Source: Arion vulgaris (Eukaryota; Mollusca; Gastropoda; Stylommatophora; Arionidae). From it: a stretch of 64,000 bases of DNA. Where the stretch lies: the NCBI GenBank assembly GCA_020796225.1, contig CM036755.1, forward strand, positions 78,439,772-78,503,771, written 5' to 3'. Positions within the stretch are counted from its first letter, which is position 1. Every line of letters begins with the position of its first letter. Shown piece after piece: positions 39,901-43,844 of the stretch. A program made the translations under genes and the position numbers. The notes beneath the pieces were generated by a model. That model had not been told where the DNA came from, did no database searches, and worked only from the letters and a program-made list of their open reading frames with translations.

Positions 39901-42900
39901 GAACCCGCGGGACAGCGAAAGAAGGAGGCCGAGAAATACATGGAGACGAGATTTGGAGGCGGAGATCAACAATATAAAGAAGAGCTGGAGGGAGCTGCAG
40001 GAGATAGCTAGAGATAGGAAGACTTGGCATGAGTTGGTTGAGTGCCTATGCCCCAACCTGGGGTAAAAGGCAAGAGAGAGAGAGAAAGAATGAGCACACG
40101 GTCACCACCCCCACCACAGTTGGTCTCCTTGACAAAATATTTCAATTACAAATAATATTGACATAACAATTTTTCAATAGCAAATAGGACACTTTAAAGA
40201 GTTGGTCAACAAAAATAATAAAACCTACCTGGCATAGTTGACTAGATTCAAGAGTGGTGTTTCTAGAAGTTGTACCACAGCCAGTGGTCCTGTCACTGTG
40301 ATTAATGGAACTTTAGGAAATACTACCTCCCCTTCTGGAACAGCAAACAATGTGACCTCCTTAGTTGATATTGTTCTCAGATAGGTAAAGAATTCTGGAT
40401 CAGTTGTAAATGGCATGACAGTCTTCAAGTACTCTATATCTATTTATAAAGAAATAGTGACAAGTGAATCAGTAAGTTTACATTTAGAGACTTAATTTCT
40501 TCTTCTTGGGTTCTCACTAGATTGGGATTTTGGATTCTCTAATAAAGGCAGCCGCCTGCCTCAGATTATCAGACACGCCATATGGTTTGTCTTGGATGCT
40601 GGTGTAAGTGGGCCACCTCTTCCTTCCCAAGTCTGCATACTGGGGGCAGTTCTGTAGGATATAATTCCTATGATTTCTGCTTCCATGTTTGTGCCGACCT
40701 CTTCTCACAGTAAGTTTTGGCCACCCTCGTGAGGGTAGGTCTGACATTCTTACTGCGTGGCTAAATCTCTGATGCAGATTGGCGACAGTAGAATCCGTTA
40801 TCCCATTCCTCATTGTGAGGGTCGTTGCACCATGTTATGCGCCTTACGGCCTGGTGCATCCGTTTTCTGCAAGCATTTGTTTCGGTTAGCATTCCCTAGC
40901 GGACACGTGCATCCGATTTCAGCCAAACATCCTTAGTAATCGCTCTTACCACTGCACTTGGTAAACAATCATTTATGCTATGATTTATTTCCTACACAGG
41001 AATATCTTGGTGGCAGTGCACAGACTCTGTAGCATTGGCTAGGGTCCCAGATGCAATTGGTCTATTTAACGTATTGATCAGAAACAATTTTCAACAAGTC
41101 GAAGAAATGCCAGGGAATCATTAGAAGAATAGTAAACAAACTAAAATATGCAGATGACACAATGTTGTGAGACCGAAACATGTATCAAGTGGTGTATACC
41201 AAAGGGAAAAATAAATAATGAAAAAAGTGAAACTTAAGAAGAAAACGGGAATAGTCAAAAATATATTTAACAATAATGAAGTTCGAGGCACACGATGTGC
41301 TTGGGCCTTCTCAGCAAGTTCATGATGTAAAACTGTTTTGAAGGCAAGTGGTACTTTTGCTGTAACAACATGTAGCATCACAATGCAAACAATGGTAGAT
41401 TGTTGGCATCCTCCACAGGAAATAGAAGTTGTCACTCTTTTCTGTTTTCTTGTTGGGAATATGTAAACTGCTGACATTGACAACGCCCTTCTGTGGACTA
41501 CAACACTGATAGAACCAGGCCAGGCAGGCAGCAATAAGCAGTATAGTACCTCAACACACTAATGAGTTGTGGTTGGAAAGTGGTGTTCTGAGATTGTGTT
41601 TGTCTGTTGTGCTAACAAATCTGACAACACAGATACACCTTATACACAAATGAGGTGCTAATAGCATTAGTTACCATGATCAAATACACTGGCAAGATCA
41701 GTCTATGATCTGCTTTCAGAGCATAGTAATGGTACAAACCAACAACACTGGTGCTTTAACACTTTCGCTGCCACCAACGACAAAAGTCGGCGCAATACCA
41801 ACTCCCTTTCGGTGTCGTCGTTGACTTTTGTCGGCCGACATGTGCCGTCGCGATGTCTTTTTAAGCGGGGTATCGCTTGCAGCGAACGTCCTGATATGAA
41901 AAAGAAGGGTAAAGAACCCTTATACCCTCGTACATATGGTCAATAACAGTGTTATGGCCTATGATTTCATTCTCGCACACATGGGTGATCGTGGTCAGCA
42001 TCACGACTCGTAGCACTTGCTTCCCAGTCATGTCTCGAGTAACTTCCAGAATTGAGAATGCCAGAATCTGAAAAATAGTCAAACAATGAGATGGAAAATT
42101 TGTGGACCAAACATGTATCAGTGGTGAACCCAGAACTACAACCTTGCTGAAGACGAGATTCAAAATATATTTACAATTGAAGTTCAAGGCACAGATGTCT
42201 TTTTAAGCAGTTATGTGTAAAACTGTTGAAGGTCAAGTGTACTTTCTGTACATTTCTGAGCATCCTCAAAAATGGTAGATTGTGATCTTCCACGGAAATG
42301 AAGTTGTCACTCTTTTCTGTTTCCGTGAATAAACTACAAATTTTGAAAATGGAACAGACCAGGCAGGATAGCGATGAATGTATTCCAATAATGATTTTTT
42401 GAGCTTTTTGAGAGTGATATCGTTGTTAAAAATCTGACAATATAGAATTATAACAATGATTCAATACAATGTTCATGATCAAAAACTGCAGACATTGTCC
42501 TTCAGGGCACAGTAAGGTCAAACAATGGACACTTCCTCAACTCAAAAGTCGTGAAATATCATACCTGTGATGGTATGGGGATATCGTTACTACAATGCTT
42601 GATGCTTTAAAAGAGTATGCTTCCAATAAGACAGGTAGTCCTTGATATATAAACTTCTTATTGTCTGTAGTTAAAATGGCGTCTAAATTTACGCGTAGTT
42701 ATAGTCGATTTTTGAATTGTCAACTGAAAAACAAAATGTTCAATGCGGAAAAATAGTGATGTCAATGACTCTTTGACTTAGCCAGGATTGTTAAAAGCTG
42801 AGCCGAATGTGTTAGATGCGGTTCATCTGGTGTGTGAACAATCTCATTCCAGTGATAACTGTCAGGAACATGAACTTACACAGTACATGAGCTGGAACTA

Positions 42901-43756
42901 GAAATCCCTAAATATTGCCACAGCAAATTGTGTACATCAAGTATGTCATTTCCAGGATGCACCATGTGAAGGTTCTTTATAGTGAGAGCCCTGTGGAATA
43001 CTTTTGCATCCTGTCTGTTGCAATTATAGTAGAGAGATCATAATTCATTCACACAGCTTCACTAAATCATTTGGTGAATGTAATTTCACTGGTCGTGACA
43101 GAAAGCATCAATAACTTGAAAAGCTGTGGTCATCTGAAAAAATAATATACAAGCTCATGTTCATCAAGCGACTCATTGGAAACATTATTATGATGATGAT
43201 AACTCACCACTATCAGAAAAGTGAAAGCTTTGAACAAGCTTGATACATTCATCAAGGCCTGCAAATATTGTAAATTCCCCCTGAAATGGGTTCTTGCGGA
43301 AGAAGAGATCAAAGACAGACTCATCGTTCATCTTACCGCATTTCCAGTAAGAATATGCCATGGTGATCTGATACAAATCTATTTTGGGAGAAAAGTTAAA
43401 ACAAATAACCTTGTTATCAAAACTGATATTCTAAAATATATGTACATGTAAAGTCATAATAATAATAATAATGAATAATTATGTGTATATAATAAAGAAT
43501 AAAGTTTATATTACACACAACTTAACACACAAACTGATATTGATAAACAAAAACTACAAACTCAAACCTGCAACTCAGCAAACTGCTTTAAAAGTACACA
43601 TTATTATGATTAAGAAACACAACTTCATCATATAATACAAACAGAAATAATTACATTCATCTTACCTGTTAGCAATGCTTGAACCAAACCATTGCACCCC
43701 ATGGTAGTTATTTCTGAACTATCGTTCTCTACTTTTGGATTTTCAAGGTCCGACAT
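6866..43756 (-). CDS. NAPRT: Nicotinate phosphoribosyltransferase gene, multi-exon
   Basis: NAPRT joins nicotinate to phosphoribosyl pyrophosphate, with ATP hydrolysis, to make nicotinate mononucleotide in the cytosol, the first step of the Preiss-Handler NAD pathway. Coding exons on the minus strand are, in order, 43666-43756, 43208-43378, 40229-40439, 39481-39611, 36883-36998, 35261-35345, 30233-30341, 28130-28270, 23237-23321, 20848-20928, 15999-16101, 11520-11605, 8656-8763 and 6866-6943. All introns are GT-AG and phases match throughout. The pieces total 531 residues; about 24 more (between 11520 and 8763) were not located, so the full protein would be about 555, near the family size of roughly 540. 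Family signatures seen: [47 protein letters not shown], the GTHAHAF histidine, [21 protein letters not shown] and CFGIGTH. No coding exon found contains a stop. The symbol rests on motif recognition, not a search. Confidence 0.93.
7285..7803 (+). mobile_element. Chimeric SINE: SINE-A head plus LINE coding-end tail
   Basis: Begins with the SINE-A head (CCCGAGTGGTTACCAGGGCC, then TGTCGTAAGAGGTGACTAAG) and continues into the C-terminal coding end of a LINE: a reading frame with RNYIL, CPSMQT/CPQYADL and [17 protein letters not shown], then AGAAGAAGAAG. The same tail with a 5'-truncated head is at 40499-40965. Confidence 0.75.
7804..8025. mobile_element. End of GC-rich repeat joined to an inverted LINE tail
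   Basis: Bases 7804-7850 match the end of the GC-rich repeat (ACGATAAAAA...GCGATCGCGAGAGAG; compare 55275-55310). Bases 7850-8025 are the reverse complement of the LINE tail at 55325-55490. At 55.3 kb the two sequences also adjoin but in the same orientation, so an inversion or a twin-primed insertion happened here. Confidence 0.6.
8183..8377 (+). mobile_element. 5'-truncated tRNA-SINE (same family as 20983-21255) with target duplication
   Basis: Matches the body and tail of the SINE at 20983-21255 (ACCCAGCCTCAACTGGGTAC, then ATACCACGAGGTATGAAAGG) and lacks the tRNA-like head. TACTACCACTTT repeats at 8171-8182 and 8378-8389, a 12-bp target duplication. Confidence 0.85.
8656..8763 (-). CDS. 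NAPRT: NAPRT penultimate coding exon
   Basis: Encodes [18 protein letters not shown] then [18 protein letters not shown], 36 whole codons. The LPTL.E.R......L..DHKR..NPTPYKV signature is the conserved C-terminal end of eukaryotic NAPRTs. Acceptor TACAG, donor GTTAGA. Confidence 0.95.
8812..9002 (+). mobile_element. LINE 3' tail
   Basis: Decayed C-terminal end: [19 protein letters not shown] and an [11 protein letters not shown] continuation, with stops. Typical R-G-R-P-x-x-R-W end of RTE-like ORFs. Confidence 0.6.
9275..9372 (+). mobile_element. SINE-B head fragment
   Basis: Contains ACACTGTGATCTACAAGGC, TGTCGTAAGAGGCGACTGAG and CTAGTAAATAAAAAGCG, as in the SINE at 12823-13060. Followed by a short TTTC microsatellite at 9370-9387. 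Confidence 0.7.
9375..9660 (-). mobile_element. LINE 3' end, same family as 3060-4340
   Basis: Minus strand gives the [18 protein letters not shown], [22 protein letters not shown] tail, then TCTCTTCTCGACCTGACGCT and GTGAGGCAAAACAGGATTGG, the 3' UTR signature also seen near 36520-36560. Confidence 0.7.
9780..10380 (-). mobile_element. LINE (family D) thumb and C-terminus
   Basis: Minus strand: [55 protein letters not shown] and [11 protein letters not shown], ending in a GATGATGATGATG tail at 9790-9800. The copy at 43845-44560 is longer. Y-R-R-M-M-R-I-x-W is a common thumb motif of RTE-like LINEs. Confidence 0.8.
10380..10877. other. NAPRT intron, nothing supported
   Basis: No repeat or gene recognised. 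This is one of the few unique stretches where the missing NAPRT segment between exons 12 and the penultimate exon could lie, but no frame here gives a convincing match. Confidence 0.4.
10878..11352 (-). mobile_element. Chimeric SINE: SINE-A head plus a different LINE tail
   Basis: Minus strand starts GCCGAGTGGTTACCGGGGCC, continues with AAGAATAGAACCACTGTTAC and GTAAGAGGCGACTAAGGAGG, then switches to a LINE C-terminal coding end: [20 protein letters not shown] and [13 protein letters not shown], ending in GAAGAAG. This tail differs from those at 7285 and 25721. Confidence 0.75.
11520..11605 (-). CDS. NAPRT: NAPRT coding exon 12
   Basis: Encodes [18 protein letters not shown] then [11 protein letters not shown], aligning with the C-terminal domain segment PLMDLLQ.AEEPP..GQ of animal NAPRT. 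Acceptor ACCAG, donor GTGAAA; ends in phase 0. The next expected segment (about 24 codons, around a V-E-P-L-x-x-L-Y motif) was not found before the exon at 8763. Confidence 0.88.
11825..11965 (-). mobile_element. LINE 3' fragment (family of 3306-3593)
   Basis: Reverse complement of the tail at 3460-3593: blocks ATCAAGGTGCGTATCCTTTA and TTCACTGTCTCTAGCCAGTT. Inserted in a run of degenerate ATTTATAGTA...GTCTGTCAACC repeats (11720-12540). Confidence 0.75.
12035..12478 (+). mobile_element. RNase H-bearing LINE 3' end
   Basis: Reads [20 protein letters not shown] (the final helix of an RNase H domain), then a zinc-knuckle-like C-terminal region with Q-V-I-I-F-R-L and many frameshifts, ending GATCGCTGAAGAAGAAAAG. 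A minus-strand copy of only its last bases is at 2622-2672. Confidence 0.75.
12823..13060 (+). mobile_element. SINE-B, full copy with target duplication
   Basis: Starts CCAGCTGGTGCTGGGGCTCG, contains TATCGTAAGAGGCGATG and GGCGCATAACTGGCGCAACG, and ends GAAGAAGAA. Flanks are ATGACTTGACACG (12810-12822) and ATGACTCGACACG (13061-13073), a 13-bp duplication with one mismatch. No clear tRNA A/B boxes. Head and tail are diverged relatives of SINE-A. Confidence 0.8.
13155..13258 (-). mobile_element. SINE-B 3' fragment
   Basis: Minus-strand match to the last ~100 bases of SINE-B (TTCTTCAAATGCTCCATATT at the tail; GTCAGTTATGCACCTG). 5' truncated. Confidence 0.7.
13680..14472 (+). CDS. Possible two-exon 3' end of an unidentified gene inside NAPRT intron 11
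   Basis: I do not recognise this product. Exon a would be 13680-13830: acceptor TCTCTAG, one leading base, then [38 protein letters not shown] and [12 protein letters not shown], ending in a strong GTAAGT donor. Exon b would be 14410-14472: acceptor TTGTTTCAG, phase 0, [20 protein letters not shown] and a TAG stop. Both edges are good splice sites, phases agree, and the composition is protein-like rather than LINE-like. An alternative phase-0 exon follows the acceptor before 14093 and stays open to 14245. Upstream exons were not found. It would lie antisense to NAPRT; a transcribed relic is an equal possibility. Confidence 0.4.
14836..15095 (-). mobile_element. tRNA-derived SINE with Ser/Leu-type head
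   Basis: Minus strand begins near 15095: GTTAGCACATGTGGCTGAGT then GGTTAAGCCC (A box TGGCTGAGTGG) and GTGGTTTTGAATCC (B box). The body contains GAGGAACCGAGCCATATGGG and the tail is TTTTAAAAC-rich. A headless relative is at 1081-1180. Confidence 0.85.
15420..15728 (-). mobile_element. tRNA-derived SINE sharing a LINE 3' end
   Basis: Minus strand: GAGCGTCTGTAGCTCAATCG (A box TAGCTCAATCGG), CACCTGGTTCAAACCCC (B box), a central part, then ACGTCCTGTAAAGGATATGC and a poly(A)-like AAAAAAAAAC. The last block nearly matches ACGTCCTATAAAGGATACGC at the end of the LINE fragment 3306-3593, as expected for a SINE mobilised by that LINE. Confidence 0.85.
15999..16101 (-). CDS. NAPRT: NAPRT coding exon 11 (5' half amplified next to it)
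   Basis: Encodes [18 protein letters not shown] then [16 protein letters not shown], the family's LVE..G..R.KLSED.EK..PG.K strand. The acceptor CAG is at 16102-16104 and the donor GTAAG at 15994-15998. The first 47 bases of this exon plus about 62 bases of intron recur four more times just upstream (16165-16590), each with a copy of the acceptor. Only this copy is followed by the rest of the exon and the donor. Confidence 0.92.
16055..16590 (-). repeat. Five tandem units made of NAPRT exon 11 5' half plus splice acceptor
   Basis: Units begin at 16055, 16165, 16279, 16388 and 16497 (109-114 bp). Each contains, on the minus strand, about 62 bases of intron 3' end (ending TTGATGTTGTCAG) and the first ~47 bases of exon 11 ([15 protein letters not shown]). 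Acceptor-equivalent exon starts are at 16101, 16210, 16324, 16433 and 16542. Only the first is followed by the complete exon. Confidence 0.93.
16905..17470 (+). mobile_element. LINE thumb and C-terminus (family of 51090-53900)
   Basis: Reads [60 protein letters not shown], then after a frameshift [20 protein letters not shown] and [16 protein letters not shown]. Close relative on the minus strand at 21820-22160. Confidence 0.85.
17560..18690. other. NAPRT intron 10, nothing firmly supported
   Basis: No gene or full repeat recognised. 18480-18690 may be a far-decayed 3' end of the RNase H LINE remnants that follow. Confidence 0.4.
18690..19176 (-). mobile_element. I-like LINE fragment 3: RNase H relic
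   Basis: Minus strand: [40 protein letters not shown] and FILGHMGV. Matches the second half of the RNase H domain in the fragment at 19436-20258; frameshifted. Confidence 0.7.
19177..20258 (-). mobile_element. I-like LINE fragment 2: thumb, RNase H and 3' end
   Basis: After a thumb segment ([20 protein letters not shown]), the minus strand reads [20 protein letters not shown] (RNase H D10-type motif), [20 protein letters not shown] (E48-type), [14 protein letters not shown] (D70-type) and [20 protein letters not shown] (H/D motif). All four RNase H catalytic boxes are visible, with one early frameshift. The 3' tail continues to 19177 ([17 protein letters not shown]). Confidence 0.82.
20259..20640 (-). 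mobile_element. I-like LINE fragment 1: RNase H N-terminal half
   Basis: Minus strand: [57 protein letters not shown], then an abrupt junction with the next fragment's thumb region. A different subfamily from its neighbour. Confidence 0.75.
20848..20928 (-). CDS. NAPRT: NAPRT coding exon 10
   Basis: Encodes [17 protein letters not shown] then [10 protein letters not shown] in 27 whole codons. The FGIGT loop and the P-x-LGCVYK-like end are family hallmarks. The 3' end of a tRNA-derived SINE lies 54 bases upstream of its acceptor. Confidence 0.94.
20983..21255 (-). mobile_element. tRNA-derived SINE with 13-bp target duplication, next to NAPRT exon 10
   Basis: Minus strand begins GCTTGAGAGCCGCTGTAGCG (A box TAGCGTAGTTG), with GGTCTGGGTTCAGCTCCCGC (B box), body ACCCAGCCTCAACTGGGTAC and tail GGTTCCTTTTTTACTTTACTT. 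AATAGTGTAATAT flanks it at 20970-20982 and 21256-21268. Other copies: 8183-8377 and 41885-42040. Confidence 0.9.
21820..22160 (-). mobile_element. LINE C-terminus (family of 16905-17470)
   Basis: Minus strand: [59 protein letters not shown]. Same terminal peptide as the copy at 17167-17460 and a weaker match to 53640-53870. Confidence 0.85.
22540..22740 (+). mobile_element. LINE 3' tail with (TA)n
   Basis: Reads [40 protein letters not shown] and QAFVSVL, then a short (TA)n at 22709-22728 at the 3' end. Typical terminal A-x-x-R-x-x-W-x-x-F of LINE ORFs. Confidence 0.7.
22780..23085 (+). mobile_element. Decayed LINE 3' tail
   Basis: Low-quality coding relics ending GAAATTGCAGTCAAACTTTG ATGTGG, the same ending seen at 35900-35935 and a variant near 6515. 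No motif box is intact. Confidence 0.4.
23237..23321 (-). CDS. NAPRT: NAPRT coding exon 9
   Basis: Encodes [18 protein letters not shown] then [11 protein letters not shown], matching the family's PWLE..IVASNDIDE strand. Acceptor TTCAG, donor GTATAC; ends in phase 0. Confidence 0.92.
23737..23987 (-). mobile_element. SINE-A copy with 11-bp target duplication
   Basis: Minus strand carries the head (decayed CACCTTAGTGATTTCCAGAG, then GTAAGAGGCGATTAAGGAGG-like) and the standard tail through GTACACGTTCTTGGCA-like sequence to GAAGAAGAAG. AAAACTCAGAT repeats at 23726-23736 and 23988-23998. Confidence 0.87.
24115..27690 (-). mobile_element. Jockey/I-superfamily LINE, endonuclease to RNase H
   Basis: Minus strand in order: endonuclease C-terminus ([22 protein letters not shown]) at 27663-27196; RT fingers and palm at 26968-26306 ([59 protein letters not shown]); thumb at 25560-25318 ([20 protein letters not shown]); RNase H at 24834-24448 ([38 protein letters not shown]). 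The 3' end is GAAGAAGAAGATG at about 24115. Several frameshifts; interrupted by a SINE at 25721-25959. The first endonuclease half is missing (5' truncation). Confidence 0.88.
25721..25959 (-). mobile_element. SINE-A copy inserted in a LINE, 10-bp target duplication
   Basis: TTGCTAATAG occurs at 25711-25720 and again at 25960-25969. Between them the minus strand reads CTGCCCGAGTGGTTACCGGG, TGTAAAGAATAGAACCACTG, CATGTCATAAGAGGCGACTA and ends AAAGAAGAAGAA. This copy and those at 49952 and 63595 define the SINE: about 239-252 bp, starting (G)CCCGAGTGG, ending (AAG)n. Confidence 0.92.
27765..27960 (+). mobile_element. LINE 3' tail
   Basis: Coding relic with [15 protein letters not shown] start, [16 protein letters not shown] and a C-terminal [13 protein letters not shown] end. 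Of the G-R-P-x-x-R-W-x-x-D-V type; not assigned to a family. Confidence 0.5.
28130..28270 (-). CDS. NAPRT: NAPRT coding exon 8 (phosphate-binding motif)
   Basis: Encodes [19 protein letters not shown] then [16 protein letters not shown] and [19 protein letters not shown] (about residues 329-335) is the conserved PRPP/phosphate-binding strand of type II phosphoribosyltransferases. The real donor is GTGAGT after GAACA, not the in-frame CAG/TGA one base further on. Confidence 0.95.
28280..29050. other. NAPRT intron 7, nothing supported
   Basis: AT-rich with short frames only. 28600-28760 has weak LINE-like wording on the plus strand that I cannot place. Confidence 0.4.
29050..29345 (-). mobile_element. 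Relic of I-like LINE 3' end and RNase H
   Basis: Contains the 3' signature seen at 19195 and 32370 (GGAGATCGGAGCAC-like; here TTAGTGCTCCGTTCTCC, then TATCTCCAACAGCGTCCAGC) and an RNase H end ([22 protein letters not shown]). Strongly decayed. Confidence 0.6.
29346..30232. other. NAPRT intron 7, nothing supported
   Basis: No gene or repeat recognised with confidence. Confidence 0.4.
30233..30341 (-). CDS. NAPRT: NAPRT coding exon 7
   Basis: Encodes [18 protein letters not shown] and [18 protein letters not shown], matching the family's ALAFP...LLDTYS/DV segment. Acceptor TTGTAG, donor GTTTGT; leftover AG completes Arg with the first base of exon 8. Confidence 0.93.
30420..30515 (-). mobile_element. 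LINE 3' fragment (family of 3306-3593)
   Basis: Reverse complement match to the last ~95 bases of that LINE: ATCAAGGTGTGCACCCTTTA and TCTCTAGCCAGTTCACCCAC. Embedded in short ACAAATTATAAACTGTCT repeats at 30365-30560, and only ~80 bases upstream of NAPRT exon 7. Confidence 0.75.
30800..32400 (-). mobile_element. I-like LINE: palm end, thumb, RNase H, 3' end
   Basis: Minus strand: [12 protein letters not shown] (catalytic box, 32375-32184), [52 protein letters not shown], then [25 protein letters not shown] (RNase H start), [15 protein letters not shown] and a 3' end with [19 protein letters not shown] frame of 282 codons (31391-32239) is still open, so this is among the younger copies. Confidence 0.87.
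32440..32800 (+). mobile_element. LINE C-terminus, split by a nested LINE
   Basis: Reads [57 protein letters not shown] and [20 protein letters not shown]. Its coding end continues after the insertion at 33725-33880. An uninterrupted minus-strand relative is at 48809-49508. Confidence 0.88.
32801..33724 (+). mobile_element. RNase H LINE 3' fragment nested in another LINE
   Basis: Same family as 24115-27690: [59 protein letters not shown], then [20 protein letters not shown] (a Cys/His cluster like the zinc knuckle that ends such ORFs) and GAAGAAGAAG. AGAGAAC flanks it at 32794-32800 and 33725-33731. Confidence 0.9.
33725..33880 (+). mobile_element. Continuation of the split LINE: C-terminal zinc-finger end
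   Basis: Reads [46 protein letters not shown] and stop. The C-x2-C-x12-H-x3-H/K pattern matches the C-terminus of the relative at 48991-48809 (SFTCSNCDKDCHSRKGHYSH). Confidence 0.85.
33890..35260. other. NAPRT intron 6, nothing supported
   Basis: No gene seen. A few short inverted repeats; 33930-34030 resembles a transposon end weakly (CACCGCCCACTTTGCATGAC) but no partner end was found. Confidence 0.4.
35261..35345 (-). CDS. NAPRT: NAPRT coding exon 6
   Basis: Encodes [20 protein letters not shown] then QQELHSVI, a variable insertion between the His loop and the next helix in animal NAPRTs. Assigned by position, by a pyrimidine-rich CAG acceptor, a GTATGT donor, and phases (0 in, 1 out) that fit both neighbours. 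Confidence 0.85.
35600..35935 (+). mobile_element. Decayed LINE thumb and 3' tail
   Basis: Starts with [13 protein letters not shown] (the YG-E-W-T thumb box), then [17 protein letters not shown], and ends TGCAGTCACCCTTTGATGTG. Many stops. Confidence 0.65.
36005..36570 (+). mobile_element. LINE thumb and C-terminus (family of 3060-4340)
   Basis: Reads [40 protein letters not shown], then frameshifted [22 protein letters not shown] sequence and RNLFLT-like end, finishing CTGTGAGGCAAACAGGATTC and GAAGAAGAAG. Lies 310 bases upstream of NAPRT exon 5's donor side. Confidence 0.85.
36883..36998 (-). CDS. NAPRT: NAPRT coding exon 5 (active-site His)
   Basis: Encodes [15 protein letters not shown], then [19 protein letters not shown] and DVKFR. 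The second His of GTHAHAF (about residue 225) lines up with the histidine that is phosphorylated during catalysis in this enzyme family (established knowledge of the family). The donor is the weaker GTCAGT after AGG. Confidence 0.92.
37391..37974. repeat. 73-bp minisatellite, 8 units
   Basis: Units starting AATGGTGACCATCTAGAGCT begin at 37391, 37464, 37537, 37609, 37682, 37755, 37828 and 37901; spacing is 73 except one 72 and one 74. Units differ by a few substitutions (TCAGTCTCAATGAAATA versus TCGGTCTCGGTGAAATA), and the two last units share GATGAAACAGGTGTCTTAG. In NAPRT intron 4. Confidence 0.97.
38060..38180 (+). mobile_element. I-like LINE 3' tail fragment
   Basis: Plus-strand form of the 3' signature at 32360-32440 on the minus strand: GGAGATCGGAGCACCTCTGG, ACATGTCCGGAGTGCAATGA, AGATATTCCAAACTGAAA. 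Confidence 0.65.
38385..38650 (-). mobile_element. RNase H relic of an I-like LINE
   Basis: Matches 31040-31290 on the same strand (CCTTATCCATCTTCAACTAC versus CTCTTATCCATCTCCAACAC; ACACCCGCATGCCCAGGACA versus ACACCTGTATGCGCATAACA). Heavily mutated. Confidence 0.6.
39033..39402. repeat. 37-bp minisatellite, 10 units
   Basis: Ten units of GATGAATACACTGAATAGAA then TCATTCACTTCTGTGAA at exact 37-base spacing from 39033. Variation alternates at one site (AATAGAATC / GAGTAGAAGC / ATACAATC), hinting at a higher-order 3-unit pattern in the first half. In NAPRT intron 4, about 80 bases upstream on the coding direction's far side of exon 4's donor. Confidence 0.97.
39481..39611 (-). CDS. NAPRT: NAPRT coding exon 4
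   Basis: Encodes [18 protein letters not shown], then [18 protein letters not shown] and SRYCYLG. A nearer GT at the SAS codons would break the frame; continuing to GTTAGT at 39480 keeps phase 1 and joins exon 5 as GGFDGTSN. The choice of donor is therefore set by the phase. Confidence 0.92.
39820..40095 (+). mobile_element. LINE C-terminus
   Basis: Reads [14 protein letters not shown], then after a frameshift [60 protein letters not shown] and a stop, followed by an AGAGAGAGAGAAAG tail. The C-terminal part is intact. Sits in NAPRT intron 3. Confidence 0.85.
40229..40439 (-). CDS. NAPRT: NAPRT coding exon 3
   Basis: Encodes residues 88-157: [17 protein letters not shown], then [18 protein letters not shown] and [14 protein letters not shown]. 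This matches the segment of the family leading to the active-site loop. Acceptor TAG, donor GTAGGT; the leftover AG joins T of exon 4 to give Ser. Confidence 0.93.
40499..40965 (-). mobile_element. Chimeric SINE, LINE-tail type, head truncated
   Basis: Minus strand: a shortened SINE-A head (AAGAGCGATTACTAAGGATG, TTTGGCTGAAATCGGATGCA), then the LINE-derived frame [60 protein letters not shown] and [12 protein letters not shown], ending AAGAAGAAG at 40499. Same build as 7285-7803. About 60 bases from NAPRT exon 3's acceptor side. Confidence 0.8.
41172..42540. repeat. Two diverged direct copies about 940 bp apart
   Basis: Blocks at 41178-41765 recur in order at 42110-42540: ACATGTATCA, AAATATATTTA-CAAT, AAAACTGTT-TGAAGG, GAAGTTGTCACTCTTTTCTG, CCAGGCAGG. 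The second copy is shorter through many small deletions. A LINE RT scrap (KYADDTML) ends at 41168 just before the first copy. Nature unknown. Confidence 0.6.
41885..42040 (-). mobile_element. Decayed tRNA-SINE (family of 20983-21255)
   Basis: Shares GGGTGATCGTGGTCAGCATC, ACGA-CGTAGCACTTGCTTCCCA-like and TACCCTCGTACATATGGTCA with that family, with numerous single-base losses. No head boxes. Confidence 0.6.
42560..43207. other. NAPRT intron 2, nothing supported
   Basis: No gene or named repeat recognised. Confidence 0.4.
43208..43378 (-). CDS. NAPRT: NAPRT coding exon 2
   Basis: Encodes residues 31-87, with [16 protein letters not shown], then [10 protein letters not shown] and [13 protein letters not shown], the N-terminal signature of the NAPRT family. 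The AG acceptor is at 43379-43380; the GTGAGT donor follows GATAGTG. Phase 1 on both sides. Confidence 0.93.
43666..43756 (-). CDS. NAPRT: NAPRT coding exon 1
   Basis: Starts at the ATG at 43754-43756 ([12 protein letters not shown]) and ends in a GTAAG donor, leaving one base (G) to complete the first Asp codon of exon 2. A second in-frame ATG ([12 protein letters not shown]) lies 18 codons downstream. The N-terminus leads straight into the conserved DLYQ motif, which supports this start. No promoter motif was recognised upstream. Confidence 0.85.
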
Positions 43757-43844
43757 ATTGTATTGTTATTGTTCGTTCAGGTTAGCCATATGCGATTATT
43801 GAGTATTCGATACACGAATATCAAAACCAGGTATGGAGAGTAAT

